Source: CAYMYN01 sp964394665
GTDB taxonomy: Bacteria > Planctomycetota > UBA1135 > GCA-002686595
NCBI GenBank assembly: GCA_964394665.1
Contig: CAYMYN010000011.1
Span: forward strand, 50,301 to 114,300
Length of the DNA stretch: 64,000 nucleotides
Direction: 5' to 3'
Part shown: one piece after another, positions 35,430 through 47,292 of the stretch
How positions within the stretch are numbered: the first letter of the stretch is position 1
How the letters are laid out: each line of letters opens with the position of its first letter
Notes under the pieces: generated by a model
The model's database searches: none
Seen by the model: only the letters and a program-made list of their open reading frames with translations
What the model was told of the DNA's origin: nothing
Program-made: the position numbers and the translations under genes

Positions 35430-36734
35430 ATGCGTACACCGCTCGTGAAGCCATCGAGTTCCCATCCCTTCCGTCGGGAGAGTTCCGTCGACCTCGCGGT
35501 CCGCGTTCTCCAGCGAACCGCGCGCTGGATCGGAGTGATGTCACTCGCGGGGGTTTCCCTCGCCCTGCAGTCCCAACCCGTCGCGGTGCCGGCGAGCGGC
35601 TCGGCCGCCGCGGTCGGCGTAGCGCAGATCACCCTGAGCCCCTGCGCTCCCGGTGGCGCGGTCCAGACGTTGGCGGCGACGGCCTGTTGGCCGACGAACT
35701 GCACGGACAAGATCCCCGCTCTCTGGAATGGAGTTCCCCTCTCCGTTCCCAAGTTCGATCCAGCGCTCGGGCGCTTGATCGGGGTGCGAGTGGACCTAGA
35801 AGTCGAGTACGAAGTGCAGTTGTGCGTCGACAACCAAAACGGCGGCTGCTGCGTGTTCGACTTCGACATGATCGGCAGCTTCTCGCTCGTGCAGGGCTTC
35901 AATCAGCCTCCACTGGGCGTGCCCCAACCCGCCAGCCTGGACGTCCAATTCAGCATCCAGGGGATCGTGCTTGGGCCGGATGACGGTTGGGCCGACTGCT
36001 TCCAAGGCGGGGTCGGTCCCCCCGCGGACGGTACCTGCATCGGCGGTGACGCTTTCGATCTGTCCCAGGCGGGCGCGGAAGCGAAGCCGTCGATCTGGAT
36101 CGTCGATCCGATCGAGCTCCCTAAGTGGATCGCCGGGCTCGGAAATCCGACCATCGAGTTCTTGAGCGACGCGGATGCGCTGAGCATCATCACAACGAAC
36201 TGTAATTACTCGTCGCTATGGAACCTCGACTCCGTCATGCGCCTGACCGTCACCTACGAATACTGCGCGCCGAGCGTGGGGCTCGTGTACTGCTCCGGGG
36301 ACGGTAGCGGGACCGCCTGTCCGTGTGGCAACGCGGGTGCGGCCGGCGTGGGCTGCGCGAACTCGAGTGGCGGGGGAGGCTCGTTGTTGGCCTCGGGTTC
36401 GGCCGACGTCTTCGCCGACGATCTCCAATTCGGGGCTGGCGGGCTGTTGCCGGGCCGTCCAGGTTTGTTGCTCGCCGGCCTCAACGCCGTCAACGGGGGC
36501 CTGGGGATCGCATTCGGCGACGGCCTGCGCTGCGCGGGCGGAGCGCTGGCGCGCCTGGGGGTGCGCACGCCCGATGCCCTCGGGGCCGCGCTCTGGGGGC
36601 CGGGCCTGGCGGGAGCCGGCGGCTGGTCCCCGGGCGACGTGCGCCGCTTCCAGGTCTGGTACCGCGACGTCGCCGGCTCACCCTGCGGCAGCGCCTTCAA
36701 CCTGACCAACGGTGTCGAGGTCGCTTTCTACTGA
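35430..36734 (+). CDS. Secreted protein with planctomycete Cys-rich C-terminal domain
   Basis: 434 residues. ATG at 35430 is chosen over an in-frame TTG at 35424 because AGGAG ends 6 bases before it, one of the few clear Shine-Dalgarno sites in the window. Signal-like hydrophobic segment at about 34-50 (WIGVMSLAGVSLALQSQP). Residues 60-280 are Cys-containing and beta-rich with no recognised fold. Residues 287-434 are the shared Cys-rich domain: CSGDGSG, CPCGN, GCANSSGGGG, FGDGLRC, FQVWYRD and FNLTNG. Probably exported to the cell surface. Confidence 0.8.
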   Translation: MRTPLVKPSSSHPFRRESSVDLAVRVLQRTARWIGVMSLAGVSLALQSQPVAVPASGSAAAVGVAQITLSPCAPGGAVQTLAATACWPTNCTDKIPALWNGVPLSVPKFDPALGRLIGVRVDLEVEYEVQLCVDNQNGGCCVFDFDMIGSFSLVQGFNQPPLGVPQPASLDVQFSIQGIVLGPDDGWADCFQGGVGPPADGTCIGGDAFDLSQAGAEAKPSIWIVDPIELPKWIAGLGNPTIEFLSDADALSIITTNCNYSSLWNLDSVMRLTVTYEYCAPSVGLVYCSGDGSGTACPCGNAGAAGVGCANSSGGGGSLLASGSADVFADDLQFGAGGLLPGRPGLLLAGLNAVNGGLGIAFGDGLRCAGGALARLGVRTPDALGAALWGPGLAGAGGWSPGDVRRFQVWYRDVAGSPCGSAFNLTNGVEVAFY

Positions 36735-36787
36735 CGGAGATTGCTGATTCGAGGTCGGAGGACATTCCGACTCCGCGATTCAATCAG

Positions 36788-36818
36788 GCGGCGCGCTCGC
36801 GAATCCCGGGCGCGCCGC
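36788..36818. terminator. Hairpin between convergent genes
   Basis: GCGGCGCGC (36788-36796) pairs with GCGCGCCGC (36810-36818), loop 13, ending 2 bases from the CHAT gene stop. A second set of inverted repeats (CTGATT...AATCAG enclosing GTCGGA...TCCGAC) lies beside it near 36744-36787, so both genes may be ended here. Confidence 0.5.
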
Positions 36819-36820
36819 GC

Positions 36821-39298
36821 TCAGTCCCGGCCCAGCGCTTGGAAGGCGGCTTGGTCGGCTAGGGGGAAGCCGGTGGCGGCGAGGTGGGTGCGGGCGAGGG
36901 CGGCGGCCTGGGAGGGGAGCAGGCCCGCGATCAGGGCCGCGTGGTAGGGCTCGGCGAAGGCGGCGGCGGCGGCGTCGGTGACGGGCCAGAGGGTGGCGAG
37001 CAGGTTGCGCGTGCCGCCTTCGAGGAAGGCGCGCGAGAGGCCGAAGAGGCCCTCGGCGTCGACCAGACGGCCGTCGGCCGTGGCGCAGGCGGAGAGGACC
37101 ACCAGGGGCGAGCGCGGCGCGAGGGCGGCGATGCGCGGCGCGTCGAAGCTCGCGTCGCCTGAGAGCGCCAGGGCATGGGGCAACAGGCGTCCCTCGCCCG
37201 CGCGGCGCTCGGCGTGGGTGGCGAGGTGCAGGCAATCGTTCGAGGCGAGGGCAGCTTCGAATGCGCGGGCGTCGAGCTCGGCGCCGGCGATGCGGCGCGC
37301 CGCGGGGCGCTTCCTCGCCACGGCGTCGAGCTCGGGGCCGGCGCCGGGGAGCAGCGGGCGGCCGTCTTCGGCGATCGGATCGCCGATCAGGGTCCAGGTG
37401 TCGAAGGCCGGGGCGGGGCCGGGGCGGCGCGCGGGGAGACCCGGCGAGGCGAGGGGCGCGCACCAGCCGTCGAGGTCCGCGCCGTCGACGCGCAGCAGCG
37501 ACAGCGGGAGGCGCTCGAGGGGGCCGTGCAGCAGGGCCAGCAACCGGCCGCCGGGCGCGGCGGAGAGGTGCGCCCGCAGCGCGGCGGGCAGGAGCGCGTC
37601 GGCGAGCTCCGCGCCCAGGCGCGCGGCGTCCTGCACGTCGTCGGCGAGGGCGGCCTCCGAGAGGCGCCGCACGCCGCCGGCGAGTTGGCCGCGGGAGAGC
37701 GCGAGGGGCGCGGCGTGGGCCGAGCCGTCGGGCGCGACCCAGGCCACGGCCCCCGAGTCGGCCCCGGCGACCCAGGTCACCAGGCCGTGCTCGTAGCGCG
37801 CGGCCCAGGCGGCGAGGTCGGCGGGCGTGGGCTCGCCCTCGCCCAACGTGCGGCGCAGGGCGCGGCCCTGGGCGCGGGCGATCGCCGTCGCGGCCTCCAG
37901 CGGCCGGCCGAGGGCCGCGAGGGCTTCGGCCAGGTGCGCCACCGCCTGCAGGCCGACCCACTCGCCCATCACGGTGGCCGTGGCGTCGCCGAGCAGGCGC
38001 TGCTCGACCAGGCGCGTCTCCCAGTGTTCGGCCAGCTCGAGCGCGTGCTCCAACTCGCGCAGCGCGCGCTCGGGCCGCGCCAAGCGCAACTGCGCCTCGC
38101 CGAGCAAGGAGCGCGCGAACATCTCGCCGTGGGGGCTGAAGTGGGCCAAGCGGGCGTCGTCGCCCAGGGCCTCGACCACCGCCGCGGCGCGGCCCTCGCG
38201 CAGGGCGAGGGCCGAGAGGGCCAGGCGCGAGGACTCGTCCCCCGGGGTGTCCCCGGCCTCGAGCAGGGCGCGGGCGGTCGCGAGCTCGCCCTGGCGCAGG
38301 TGCGCCAGGCCCGACAGGAAGCTCCAGTCGCGGCGCGCGGGGGCCGCGGCGGGCACGCTGCGGGAGAGGAAGCGCGCGGCCTCGGCCGGGTGATCGGCGT
38401 GCAGCAGGGAGAGCGCGTGCTCGCGGGCCAGGGGCCAACACTCGCGCGCGTCGCGGAAGCTCGCCAGCTCCTCGATCAGGCGCCGGGCGCGGTGCGCGTC
38501 GCCGCTGCGCCGGGCCACGGCCAGCAGGCCCAGCAGGGCGTGTTCGCGGAACTCGTCGTTGCGCACCACGCGCGCATCCTCGAGCACGGCTTCGAAGGCG
38601 CGCGCGGCGCCGAAGAGGTCCTCGTCGAGCAGGGCCAGGCGGCCGAGCAACCAACGCGGCTCGAGGGTCGGCGTGACGAGCCCGCTGGCCTCGAAGAGCT
38701 CGAGGGCCTCGCGCGCGTCGGCGCGCGCCGCGGCGAGGGTCGCCTGCGCGTCCCGTTCCCCCGGCCCGCGGGCTTCGAGGGCGTGCACCGCGATGCGCGC
38801 GCGCAGCGAGAGCCCGCGGGCGTGGGGCGCGCGGTCGACCAGGGGCGCGCTGGCGGCGAGGAAGGCCTCGAGGTCGGCCGCCAGCGCGATCCGCTCCTGC
38901 TCCCAGGTGCCCTCGTCGGCGCGCGACAAGCGCGACCACAGCTCGCGGAAGGCGAGGAAGGCGTCCCAACCGGCGCGGCGCTCGTGGGCGGAGAGCGCGG
39001 CGTAGTGCGCGGCGGCGGGCGGCGCGTCGCCCCGGCCGTGGTGGCGCGCCAGGCGTTCGGCGCTCGCGAGCAGCGCCCGCGAATCGAACTCCTCGCCCCG
39101 TTGGCAGGCGGCGAGCAGGGCCCGGAAGCGCTCGAGCTCGTGCTCGTAGGCCGCGGGCGGTTCCTCGGCGCGCGCGCCCTCGGGGTGCGCCTGCGGGGAG
39201 CCGAGCGCGGCGGCGAGGGCCAGGGAGGCCAGGACGAGCAGGCCCAGGGCGGCGCGGCCACGCTTCGGTCGGGCACGCTTCACTCGGGCGCTGCTCAC
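36821..39298 (-). CDS. Membrane-anchored TPR-CHAT (caspase-like) protein
   Basis: 825 residues from GTG at 39298; a TTG at 39370 overlapping the upstream stop is the alternative and would add 24 Arg/Pro-rich residues. An N-terminal hydrophobic segment (AALGLLVLASLALAAALG) anchors or exports it. Residues 50-470 are TPR-like helices. The C-terminal CHAT domain has the caspase-type dyad: His695 in LATHAE and Cys738 in LSACATADG, followed by DAEGLFGLSRAFL and NLLATLWPV. CHAT proteins are Cys peptidases that cut target proteins on command. It is the third gene of a sigma/anti-sigma operon. Confidence 0.88.
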   Translation of the reverse strand: MSSARVKRARPKRGRAALGLLVLASLALAAALGSPQAHPEGARAEEPPAAYEHELERFRALLAACQRGEEFDSRALLASAERLARHHGRGDAPPAAAHYAALSAHERRAGWDAFLAFRELWSRLSRADEGTWEQERIALAADLEAFLAASAPLVDRAPHARGLSLRARIAVHALEARGPGERDAQATLAAARADAREALELFEASGLVTPTLEPRWLLGRLALLDEDLFGAARAFEAVLEDARVVRNDEFREHALLGLLAVARRSGDAHRARRLIEELASFRDARECWPLAREHALSLLHADHPAEAARFLSRSVPAAAPARRDWSFLSGLAHLRQGELATARALLEAGDTPGDESSRLALSALALREGRAAAVVEALGDDARLAHFSPHGEMFARSLLGEAQLRLARPERALRELEHALELAEHWETRLVEQRLLGDATATVMGEWVGLQAVAHLAEALAALGRPLEAATAIARAQGRALRRTLGEGEPTPADLAAWAARYEHGLVTWVAGADSGAVAWVAPDGSAHAAPLALSRGQLAGGVRRLSEAALADDVQDAARLGAELADALLPAALRAHLSAAPGGRLLALLHGPLERLPLSLLRVDGADLDGWCAPLASPGLPARRPGPAPAFDTWTLIGDPIAEDGRPLLPGAGPELDAVARKRPAARRIAGAELDARAFEAALASNDCLHLATHAERRAGEGRLLPHALALSGDASFDAPRIAALAPRSPLVVLSACATADGRLVDAEGLFGLSRAFLEGGTRNLLATLWPVTDAAAAAFAEPYHAALIAGLLPSQAAALARTHLAATGFPLADQAAFQALGRD

Positions 39299-39366
39299 GG
39301 GGAAGTTCGGGTTCCGGGGCCGCTCGTCCGCGCCCCGCGGGCCCGGGCGCCGCGGGCGGCGCGCCG

Positions 39367-40461
39367 TCAACGGCCGGGGGCGGAGAGGTAGGCGTCGCGC
39401 TCGGGGGAGGCCGGCAGGCGGCGCGCCACGGCGCGGGCGTCGGTCCAGTAACTCCGCGCGTCGAGCTCGCGCACCAGGCCGCGCAGGGTGCTCTCACTCA
39501 GCGGGCCCGGGCCGGCGGCGCGCCCGAGGGCCCGCTCCAGCTCGGGGTCCAGGACGACCTGGAAGTCGCGCCGTCCCAGGGGTTGGTCGAGGCCGTCGAC
39601 GCGCACCCAGGCGGCGAGGGTGTAGCGCCCGGGGGCCAGGTCGGGCAGGGCCAGGTGGGGCACGTCGGCGAGCAGCTCGCCGATCGGCTCGCCGGCCTCG
39701 AACGCGCCGCCGCCGTGCAGCAGGAGCTGCGCGCGGTAGTGCTCGGCGCGCGGCACGGGGGCGAGCTCGATGTGGCGCTCGGGGGCCAGCGGGTTGGAGC
39801 GCAGCAGCGCGCCCCGCGGCGCGAGCAGGGCCGCGGCGTCACCGCCGTCCCGCAGCAGCGGGCGCTCGGGGAAGGCGGGCAGGGCCTGGCCGCGGTCGAG
39901 GAGGCGCGGCAGGGCCAGGGCCAGGACCGCCGCGGCCGCGGCCAAGGGCAGGGCGGCGCGCACCAGGCGAAGGCGGCTGGGGCGGGGCCCGGCGGCGGGG
40001 GAGTGGGCCCAACCCGCTTCGGCCCCGGCACCCGGGCCCAGGGGCAGGATCTCGAGCGGCACCGGCGGGCGGCGCTGCAGGCTGGCGGAGAGGCTCCGGC
40101 AGGGCTCGCAGCGCAGGACGTGGCGGTCGAGCTGGGCGCGGCGCTCCGGTGCCAGGGGCCGGTAGCCGGGGCCGCGGCCGTAGTCGAAGAGCTCCTCGGC
40201 CTCGGGGCACTCGCGCACGGCGGCCGGGGCGTCGCCGGCGGCGCGTTCGGCGAGCCAGGCCTCGGCGAGCTGCAGGCGCGAGAGGCGCGGGCCGTGGACC
40301 GGGTCGCGGGCCAGGACCTCGAGGGTCTCGGGGGCGAGCTCGTCCCAGCGCGCCAGGGCCTCCTCGACCTCCTGCTCGGGGGCGGTGGCGAGGTCGATCC
40401 GTCCCGAGAAGCGCTGCGACCCTTCCATGGCCGCCCCTGTATCCGAGCGTCGAGCCTTCAT
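39367..40461 (-). CDS. Anti-sigma factor with HxxxCxxC zinc finger and membrane helix
   Basis: 364 residues. DRHVLRCEPC gives the H-x3-C-x2-C of zinc-binding anti-sigma domains; one predicted membrane helix near residues 165-186 (LRLVRAALPLAAAAAVLALAL); the C-terminal 170 residues are extracytoplasmic and beta-rich (YRAQLLLHGGGAF, GRYTLAAWVRVDG). The ATG at 40461 overlaps the sigma gene's stop, and its own stop adjoins the CHAT gene. It probably holds the sigma factor until a signal reaches its outer domain. Confidence 0.82.
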   Translation of the reverse strand: MKARRSDTGAAMEGSQRFSGRIDLATAPEQEVEEALARWDELAPETLEVLARDPVHGPRLSRLQLAEAWLAERAAGDAPAAVRECPEAEELFDYGRGPGYRPLAPERRAQLDRHVLRCEPCRSLSASLQRRPPVPLEILPLGPGAGAEAGWAHSPAAGPRPSRLRLVRAALPLAAAAAVLALALPRLLDRGQALPAFPERPLLRDGGDAAALLAPRGALLRSNPLAPERHIELAPVPRAEHYRAQLLLHGGGAFEAGEPIGELLADVPHLALPDLAPGRYTLAAWVRVDGLDQPLGRRDFQVVLDPELERALGRAAGPGPLSESTLRGLVRELDARSYWTDARAVARRLPASPERDAYLSAPGR

Positions 40462-41078
40462 CGGGTGAGCTTTTCAGGGGTTCGTTCGATCCAACCGGTG
40501 GAGCTCGCGTGGCGCACCAGCGCGAAGTCGTTGAGCAGCACCTTGCGCAGGGCGGTCGAGGCGCGCTTGAGCCGGTACTTGGTCTGCTCGACCGACAGGC
40601 GCAGGGTCTCGGCGACGTCGGCCAGGGGTTTCTCGTCGACGAAGCGCAGCTCGAGCAGGCGCCGCTCCTCGAGCTCGAGGCGCAGCAGGGCGCGGCGCAC
40701 CAGGTCGCCGACCTCGGCCTCGCCGGCGGCCTCGCCGGGGGTCGGGCTGCCGTCGACGCCCTCGGGGACCTCCTCGGAGGAAACGCCCAGGGTCGAGGCC
40801 CGGCGCCCGTTCTGGCGCCGGCGCAGGTCGACGCAGCGGCACCAGGCCACGCGGTAGAGCCAGGTGCCGAGCGAGCCCTTCGCGGGGTCGAAGCGGTCGG
40901 CGTCCAGGCGCTCGAAGGCGTACAGGACGAGCTCCTGGAACAGGTCGTCGCGGCCCGAGGGGTCCTGCTCGAAGTGCCCGATGCAGTGCAGGAGCAGGGA
41001 GCGGTAGCGTTCGAGGAAGGCCGCCACGGCGCCCTCCTCCCGCCTGCGCAGGCCTGCGACCAGCTCGACTTCGTCCAT
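40458..41078 (-). CDS. ECF-family RNA polymerase sigma factor
   Basis: 206 residues from ATG at 41078 (MDEVELVAGLRRRE). Region 2 reads FLERYRSLLLHCIGHF and RDDLFQELVLYAFERL, with GSLGTWLYRVAWCRCVDLRRR as region 2.4; region 4 is ERRLLELRFVDEKPLADVAETLRL followed by VEQTKYRLKRAS. First gene of the sigma/anti-sigma/CHAT operon, with a promoter candidate upstream. A longer start would add more than 150 Arg/Pro residues with no conservation. Confidence 0.92.
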   Translation of the reverse strand: MDEVELVAGLRRREEGAVAAFLERYRSLLLHCIGHFEQDPSGRDDLFQELVLYAFERLDADRFDPAKGSLGTWLYRVAWCRCVDLRRRQNGRRASTLGVSSEEVPEGVDGSPTPGEAAGEAEVGDLVRRALLRLELEERRLLELRFVDEKPLADVAETLRLSVEQTKYRLKRASTALRKVLLNDFALVRHASSTGWIERTPEKLTR

Positions 41079-41119
41079 CGCGGTGGGGGGCCGGCGCGGG
41101 GGGACGCCGACGGGGATGG

Positions 41120-41148
41120 GGGATACGCCTTCTGGAAGGTCGTTGCAA
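41120..41148 (-). promoter_or_regulatory. Putative promoter of the sigma/anti-sigma/CHAT operon
   Basis: On the minus strand TTGCAA (41148-41143) and TATCCC (41125-41120) are separated by 17 bp. Transcription would start near 41113, 35 bases before the ATG at 41078. TTGCAA is also part of the palindrome CGTTGCAACG (41141-41150), so an operator there is possible. Confidence 0.4.
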
Positions 41149-41261
41149 CGCGTGCCGAGGGCCGCAGGGGGCGAAGACAGGGGGCACGTGGCAGCCGGAA
41201 GCAGGCCCTCTGGCCCTCGCCGGGGAGCCGGCCGGGCTGGTCGGCGGGGGGGCCGGCGGGC

Positions 41262-41267
41262 TAGGAT
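41262..41267 (+). promoter_or_regulatory. Putative -10 box of the acyl-CoA/B12 operon
   Basis: TAGGAT in GGGCTAGGATC, with about 100 bases of GC-rich leader before the thiolase ATG at 41374. No recognisable riboswitch is seen in that leader, in particular no cobalamin-riboswitch B12-box, although the operon encodes B12-dependent enzymes. Confidence 0.35.
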
Positions 41268-41373
41268 CTTCGCGCGATTCGCCGCCCCGACGCGCCCCCG
41301 GTCCGCCCGGGGTGCGGTCGGACCCGCCCCCCGGTCCGCCCCACGCGGCGCGCCCCGAGCCCCTCCGCTCCCG

Positions 41374-43415
<2,042 letters not shown>

Positions 43416-43454
43416 CGTTCGCTCCCCCTCCCAGCGACACCCCGCCCCCCACCG

Positions 43455-44597
<1,143 letters not shown>

Positions 44598-44614
44598 CCC
44601 CTCCCGCGCCACCC

Positions 44615-45622
44615 GTGTCCCCCGTGACCACGCCCCCGCGCCGCGACGAACCCGAGCAGTTGGCTGCGCGGCTGCTCGCCGGCGAGCGCCTGGCGGTCGC
44701 GCGCTTGATCAGTTGGGCCGAGCGCGGCGACCCGGGTTTTCCCGCGGCCATGCGGCACTTCTACCCGCGGGTCGGCCGCGCGGGCCGGGTGGGCGTGACC
44801 GGGCCGCCCGGCGCCGGCAAGAGCACGCTGGTCAACGAGATGGTGCAGCTCCACCGCGCGGCGGGCCGCACGGTCGGCGTGCTGGCCGTAGATCCCTCGA
44901 GCCCCTTCACCGGCGGGGCGCTGCTCGGCGATCGCATCCGCATGGAGGATCGCACGGCGGATCCGGGCGTCTTCATCCGCTCGATGGCCAGCCGCGGCAG
45001 CCACGGCGGCTTGGCGCGCGCCGCGGTCGATGCCTGCGACGTGATGGACGCCTTTGGCTTCGACGAGCTCTTGGTCGAGACCGTCGGCGTCGGTCAGGCC
45101 GAGTACGACGTGGTCTCGGCCGCCGACACGGTGCTCGTGGTGCTGTGCCCCGGCGCGGGCGACGGCATCCAAGCCATGAAGTCGGGTCTGCTCGAGGTCG
45201 CCGACGTGTTGGTGGTCAACAAGAGCGACGCGCTGGGCGCCGATCGCCTGGTGCGCGACCTCGAGGAGGCCGTGCACATCCGCCGCGACGAGCACCGCGC
45301 GTGGCGTCCGCCCGTCGTCGCGTGCAGCGCGGGCCGCTCCCAGGGCATCGGGGACGTGCTCGCGGCCATCGACCGACACCGGGCCTACCTCGCTCCACGC
45401 CTCGACGAGGCGCGCCGCGCGCACCGCCTGGGGCAGGTGCGCCGCGTGGTGGGGGAGGCGCTCGAGCGCCTGCTGTGGGAACATCGGGGCTACGGGGCGC
45501 GCGCGGCCGAGTTGCTCGCCCGCGGCGTCACGCCCTATGAAGCCGCCGAGGGACTCCTGGCCGAGTTGGCCGGGCGCCTCGCCGACGGCGCGACCACCCG
45601 AACCGGGGATCCATCGGCATGA
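44615..45622 (+). CDS. meaB: MeaB-type G-protein chaperone of acyl-CoA mutase
   Basis: 335 residues from GTG 44615 (GTG 44624 is also possible). P-loop GPPGAGKS (63-70), VDPSSPFTGGALLGDRIRM, ETVGVGQAEYDV and NKSD (base recognition) identify the MeaB/ArgK family. These GTPases load and protect the B12 cofactor of methylmalonyl-CoA-type mutases. The stop overlaps the mutase start by ATGA, a coupling that supports the pairing. Confidence 0.94.
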   Translation: MSPVTTPPRRDEPEQLAARLLAGERLAVARLISWAERGDPGFPAAMRHFYPRVGRAGRVGVTGPPGAGKSTLVNEMVQLHRAAGRTVGVLAVDPSSPFTGGALLGDRIRMEDRTADPGVFIRSMASRGSHGGLARAAVDACDVMDAFGFDELLVETVGVGQAEYDVVSAADTVLVVLCPGAGDGIQAMKSGLLEVADVLVVNKSDALGADRLVRDLEEAVHIRRDEHRAWRPPVVACSAGRSQGIGDVLAAIDRHRAYLAPRLDEARRAHRLGQVRRVVGEALERLLWEHRGYGARAAELLARGVTPYEAAEGLLAELAGRLADGATTRTGDPSA

Positions 45623-47280
45623 GCGGCAGCACCGTCCGAACCGTCGACGCCCGCGCCCAGTGGGAGGAGGAGTTCCGCGCCGCGCGCCTGCGCGCCGCCG
45701 AGTTCACGACCCTCTCGGGCGATCCGCTCCAGCCCCTGTACGGGCCCGGCGACCTCGAGCTCGATCCGGAGCGCGACCTCGGCCAACCCGGCGGCTTCCC
45801 CTACACCCGCGGCGTGCATCCCACGATGTACCGCGGGCGCCTGTGGACGATGCGCCAGTTCGCGGGCTTCGGGGATGCGGGGCAGACGAACGAGCGCTTC
45901 AAGTTCCTGCTCGAGCACGGCCAGACCGGGCTCTCGGTGGCCTTCGACTTCCCGACCCTGATGGGCTACGACTCGGACCACGAGCGTTCCCTGGGCGAGG
46001 TCGGGCAGGTGGGCGTGGCGATCTCGAGCCTGGCCGACATGGAGCGCCTCTTCGAGGGCATCCCGATGGGCGAGGTCTCGACCTCGATGACCATCAACGG
46101 GCCGGCGCCGATCCTGCTCGCGTTCTACATCGCCGCGGCCCAGAAGCAGGGCGTCGATCCCAGGTTGCTGCGCGGCACGGTGCAGAACGACATCCTAAAG
46201 GAGTACCAGGCGCAGCACGCCTGGCTGGTGCCGCCCGCGCCCGCGCTGCGCATGATCACCGACGTGATGGCCCACTGCGCGCGCGAGGTGCCGCAGTGGA
46301 ACACCATCTCGATCAGCGGCTACCACATCCGCGAGGCGGGCTCGACGGCCCTGCAGGAGCTGGCCTTCACCCTCGCGAACGGTATGGAGTACGTGCGCCG
46401 CGGTCAGGCCGCGGGCATGGACGTGGACGAGTTCGCGCCGCGCCTCTCGTTCTTCTTCGACAGCCATCTGGACTTCTTCGAGGAGATCGCCAAGTTCCGC
46501 GCCGCGCGCCGCATCTGGGCGCGCAAGATGCGCGACGTGTTCGGGGCCAAGGACGAGCGCTCGTACAAGCTGCGCTTCCACACCCAGACCGCCGGCGTCT
46601 CGCTGACCGCGCAGCAGCCCGAGAACAACATCGTGCGCACGGCCTACGAGGCCTTGGCCGCCGTGCTCGGCGGCACGCAGTCGCTGCACACCAACTCGAT
46701 GGACGAGACCCTGTCCTTGCCCACCGAGAAGGCGGTCAAGATCGCGCTGCGCACGCAGCAGGTGCTGGCCGAGGAGACCGAGGTCGCGCACGTCATCGAC
46801 CCGCTCGGCGGTTCCTACTACGTCGAGGCGCTGACCAACCGCCTGGAGGAGGGCGCCGAGCGCTACTTCCGCGAGATCGACGAGCGCGGCGGCGTCGTGC
46901 CCTGCATCGAGTCCGGCTTCATCCAGGGCGAGATCCACCGCTCGGCGGTGCGCTACCAGCGCGCGGTCGAACAGGGCAAGAAGAAGGTCGTCGGCATCAA
47001 CTGCTACACCGAGGACGAGGGTCGCGGACCGGCGATCGAGCTGCACCGCATCGATCCCGCGGTCGAGCGCGACCAACGCCAGCGCCTGGCCGAGCTGCGC
47101 AAGAAGCGCGACGGCGCCCGTGCACAGCGCGAGCTCGACGCCATCCGCGCCGCCTGCCGCGACGGCTCGAACCTGCTCGAACGCTTCGTGGCCGCCGCCC
47201 ACGCCGACTGCACGCTGGGCGAGATCGCCGACGTCCTGCGCGCGGAGTTCGGCGAGTACAAGGAACCCAAGATCCTCTGA
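45619..47280 (+). CDS. B12-dependent acyl-CoA mutase, large (catalytic) subunit
   Basis: 553 residues, TIM-barrel subunit without the cobalamin domain, as in two-subunit mutases. YTRGVHPTMYRGRLW holds the CoA channel; SISGYHIREAG contains the catalytic His (H236). Substrate residues are mixed: F81 (RQFAGF) where methylmalonyl-CoA mutase has Tyr89, but R211 (ALRMI) where it has Arg207, and isobutyryl-CoA mutase has Phe/Gln. The substrate therefore cannot be named with certainty; methylmalonyl-CoA, isobutyryl-CoA or another acyl-CoA are possible. Confidence 0.9.
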   Translation: MSGSTVRTVDARAQWEEEFRAARLRAAEFTTLSGDPLQPLYGPGDLELDPERDLGQPGGFPYTRGVHPTMYRGRLWTMRQFAGFGDAGQTNERFKFLLEHGQTGLSVAFDFPTLMGYDSDHERSLGEVGQVGVAISSLADMERLFEGIPMGEVSTSMTINGPAPILLAFYIAAAQKQGVDPRLLRGTVQNDILKEYQAQHAWLVPPAPALRMITDVMAHCAREVPQWNTISISGYHIREAGSTALQELAFTLANGMEYVRRGQAAGMDVDEFAPRLSFFFDSHLDFFEEIAKFRAARRIWARKMRDVFGAKDERSYKLRFHTQTAGVSLTAQQPENNIVRTAYEALAAVLGGTQSLHTNSMDETLSLPTEKAVKIALRTQQVLAEETEVAHVIDPLGGSYYVEALTNRLEEGAERYFREIDERGGVVPCIESGFIQGEIHRSAVRYQRAVEQGKKKVVGINCYTEDEGRGPAIELHRIDPAVERDQRQRLAELRKKRDGARAQRELDAIRAACRDGSNLLERFVAAAHADCTLGEIADVLRAEFGEYKEPKIL

Positions 47281-47292
47281 GAGATCCGTCCC

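Noticed and set aside
36821..39298. CHAT gene as part of a CRISPR-associated (Craspase-type) or gasdermin defence system
   Set aside because: No cas gene, CRISPR array or gasdermin-like gene lies within the window; its partners are sigma and anti-sigma factors.
41268..41373. Cobalamin riboswitch in the leader of the B12 operon
   Set aside because: No B12-box-like sequence or the expected stem set can be seen; the leader is only about 100 bases.
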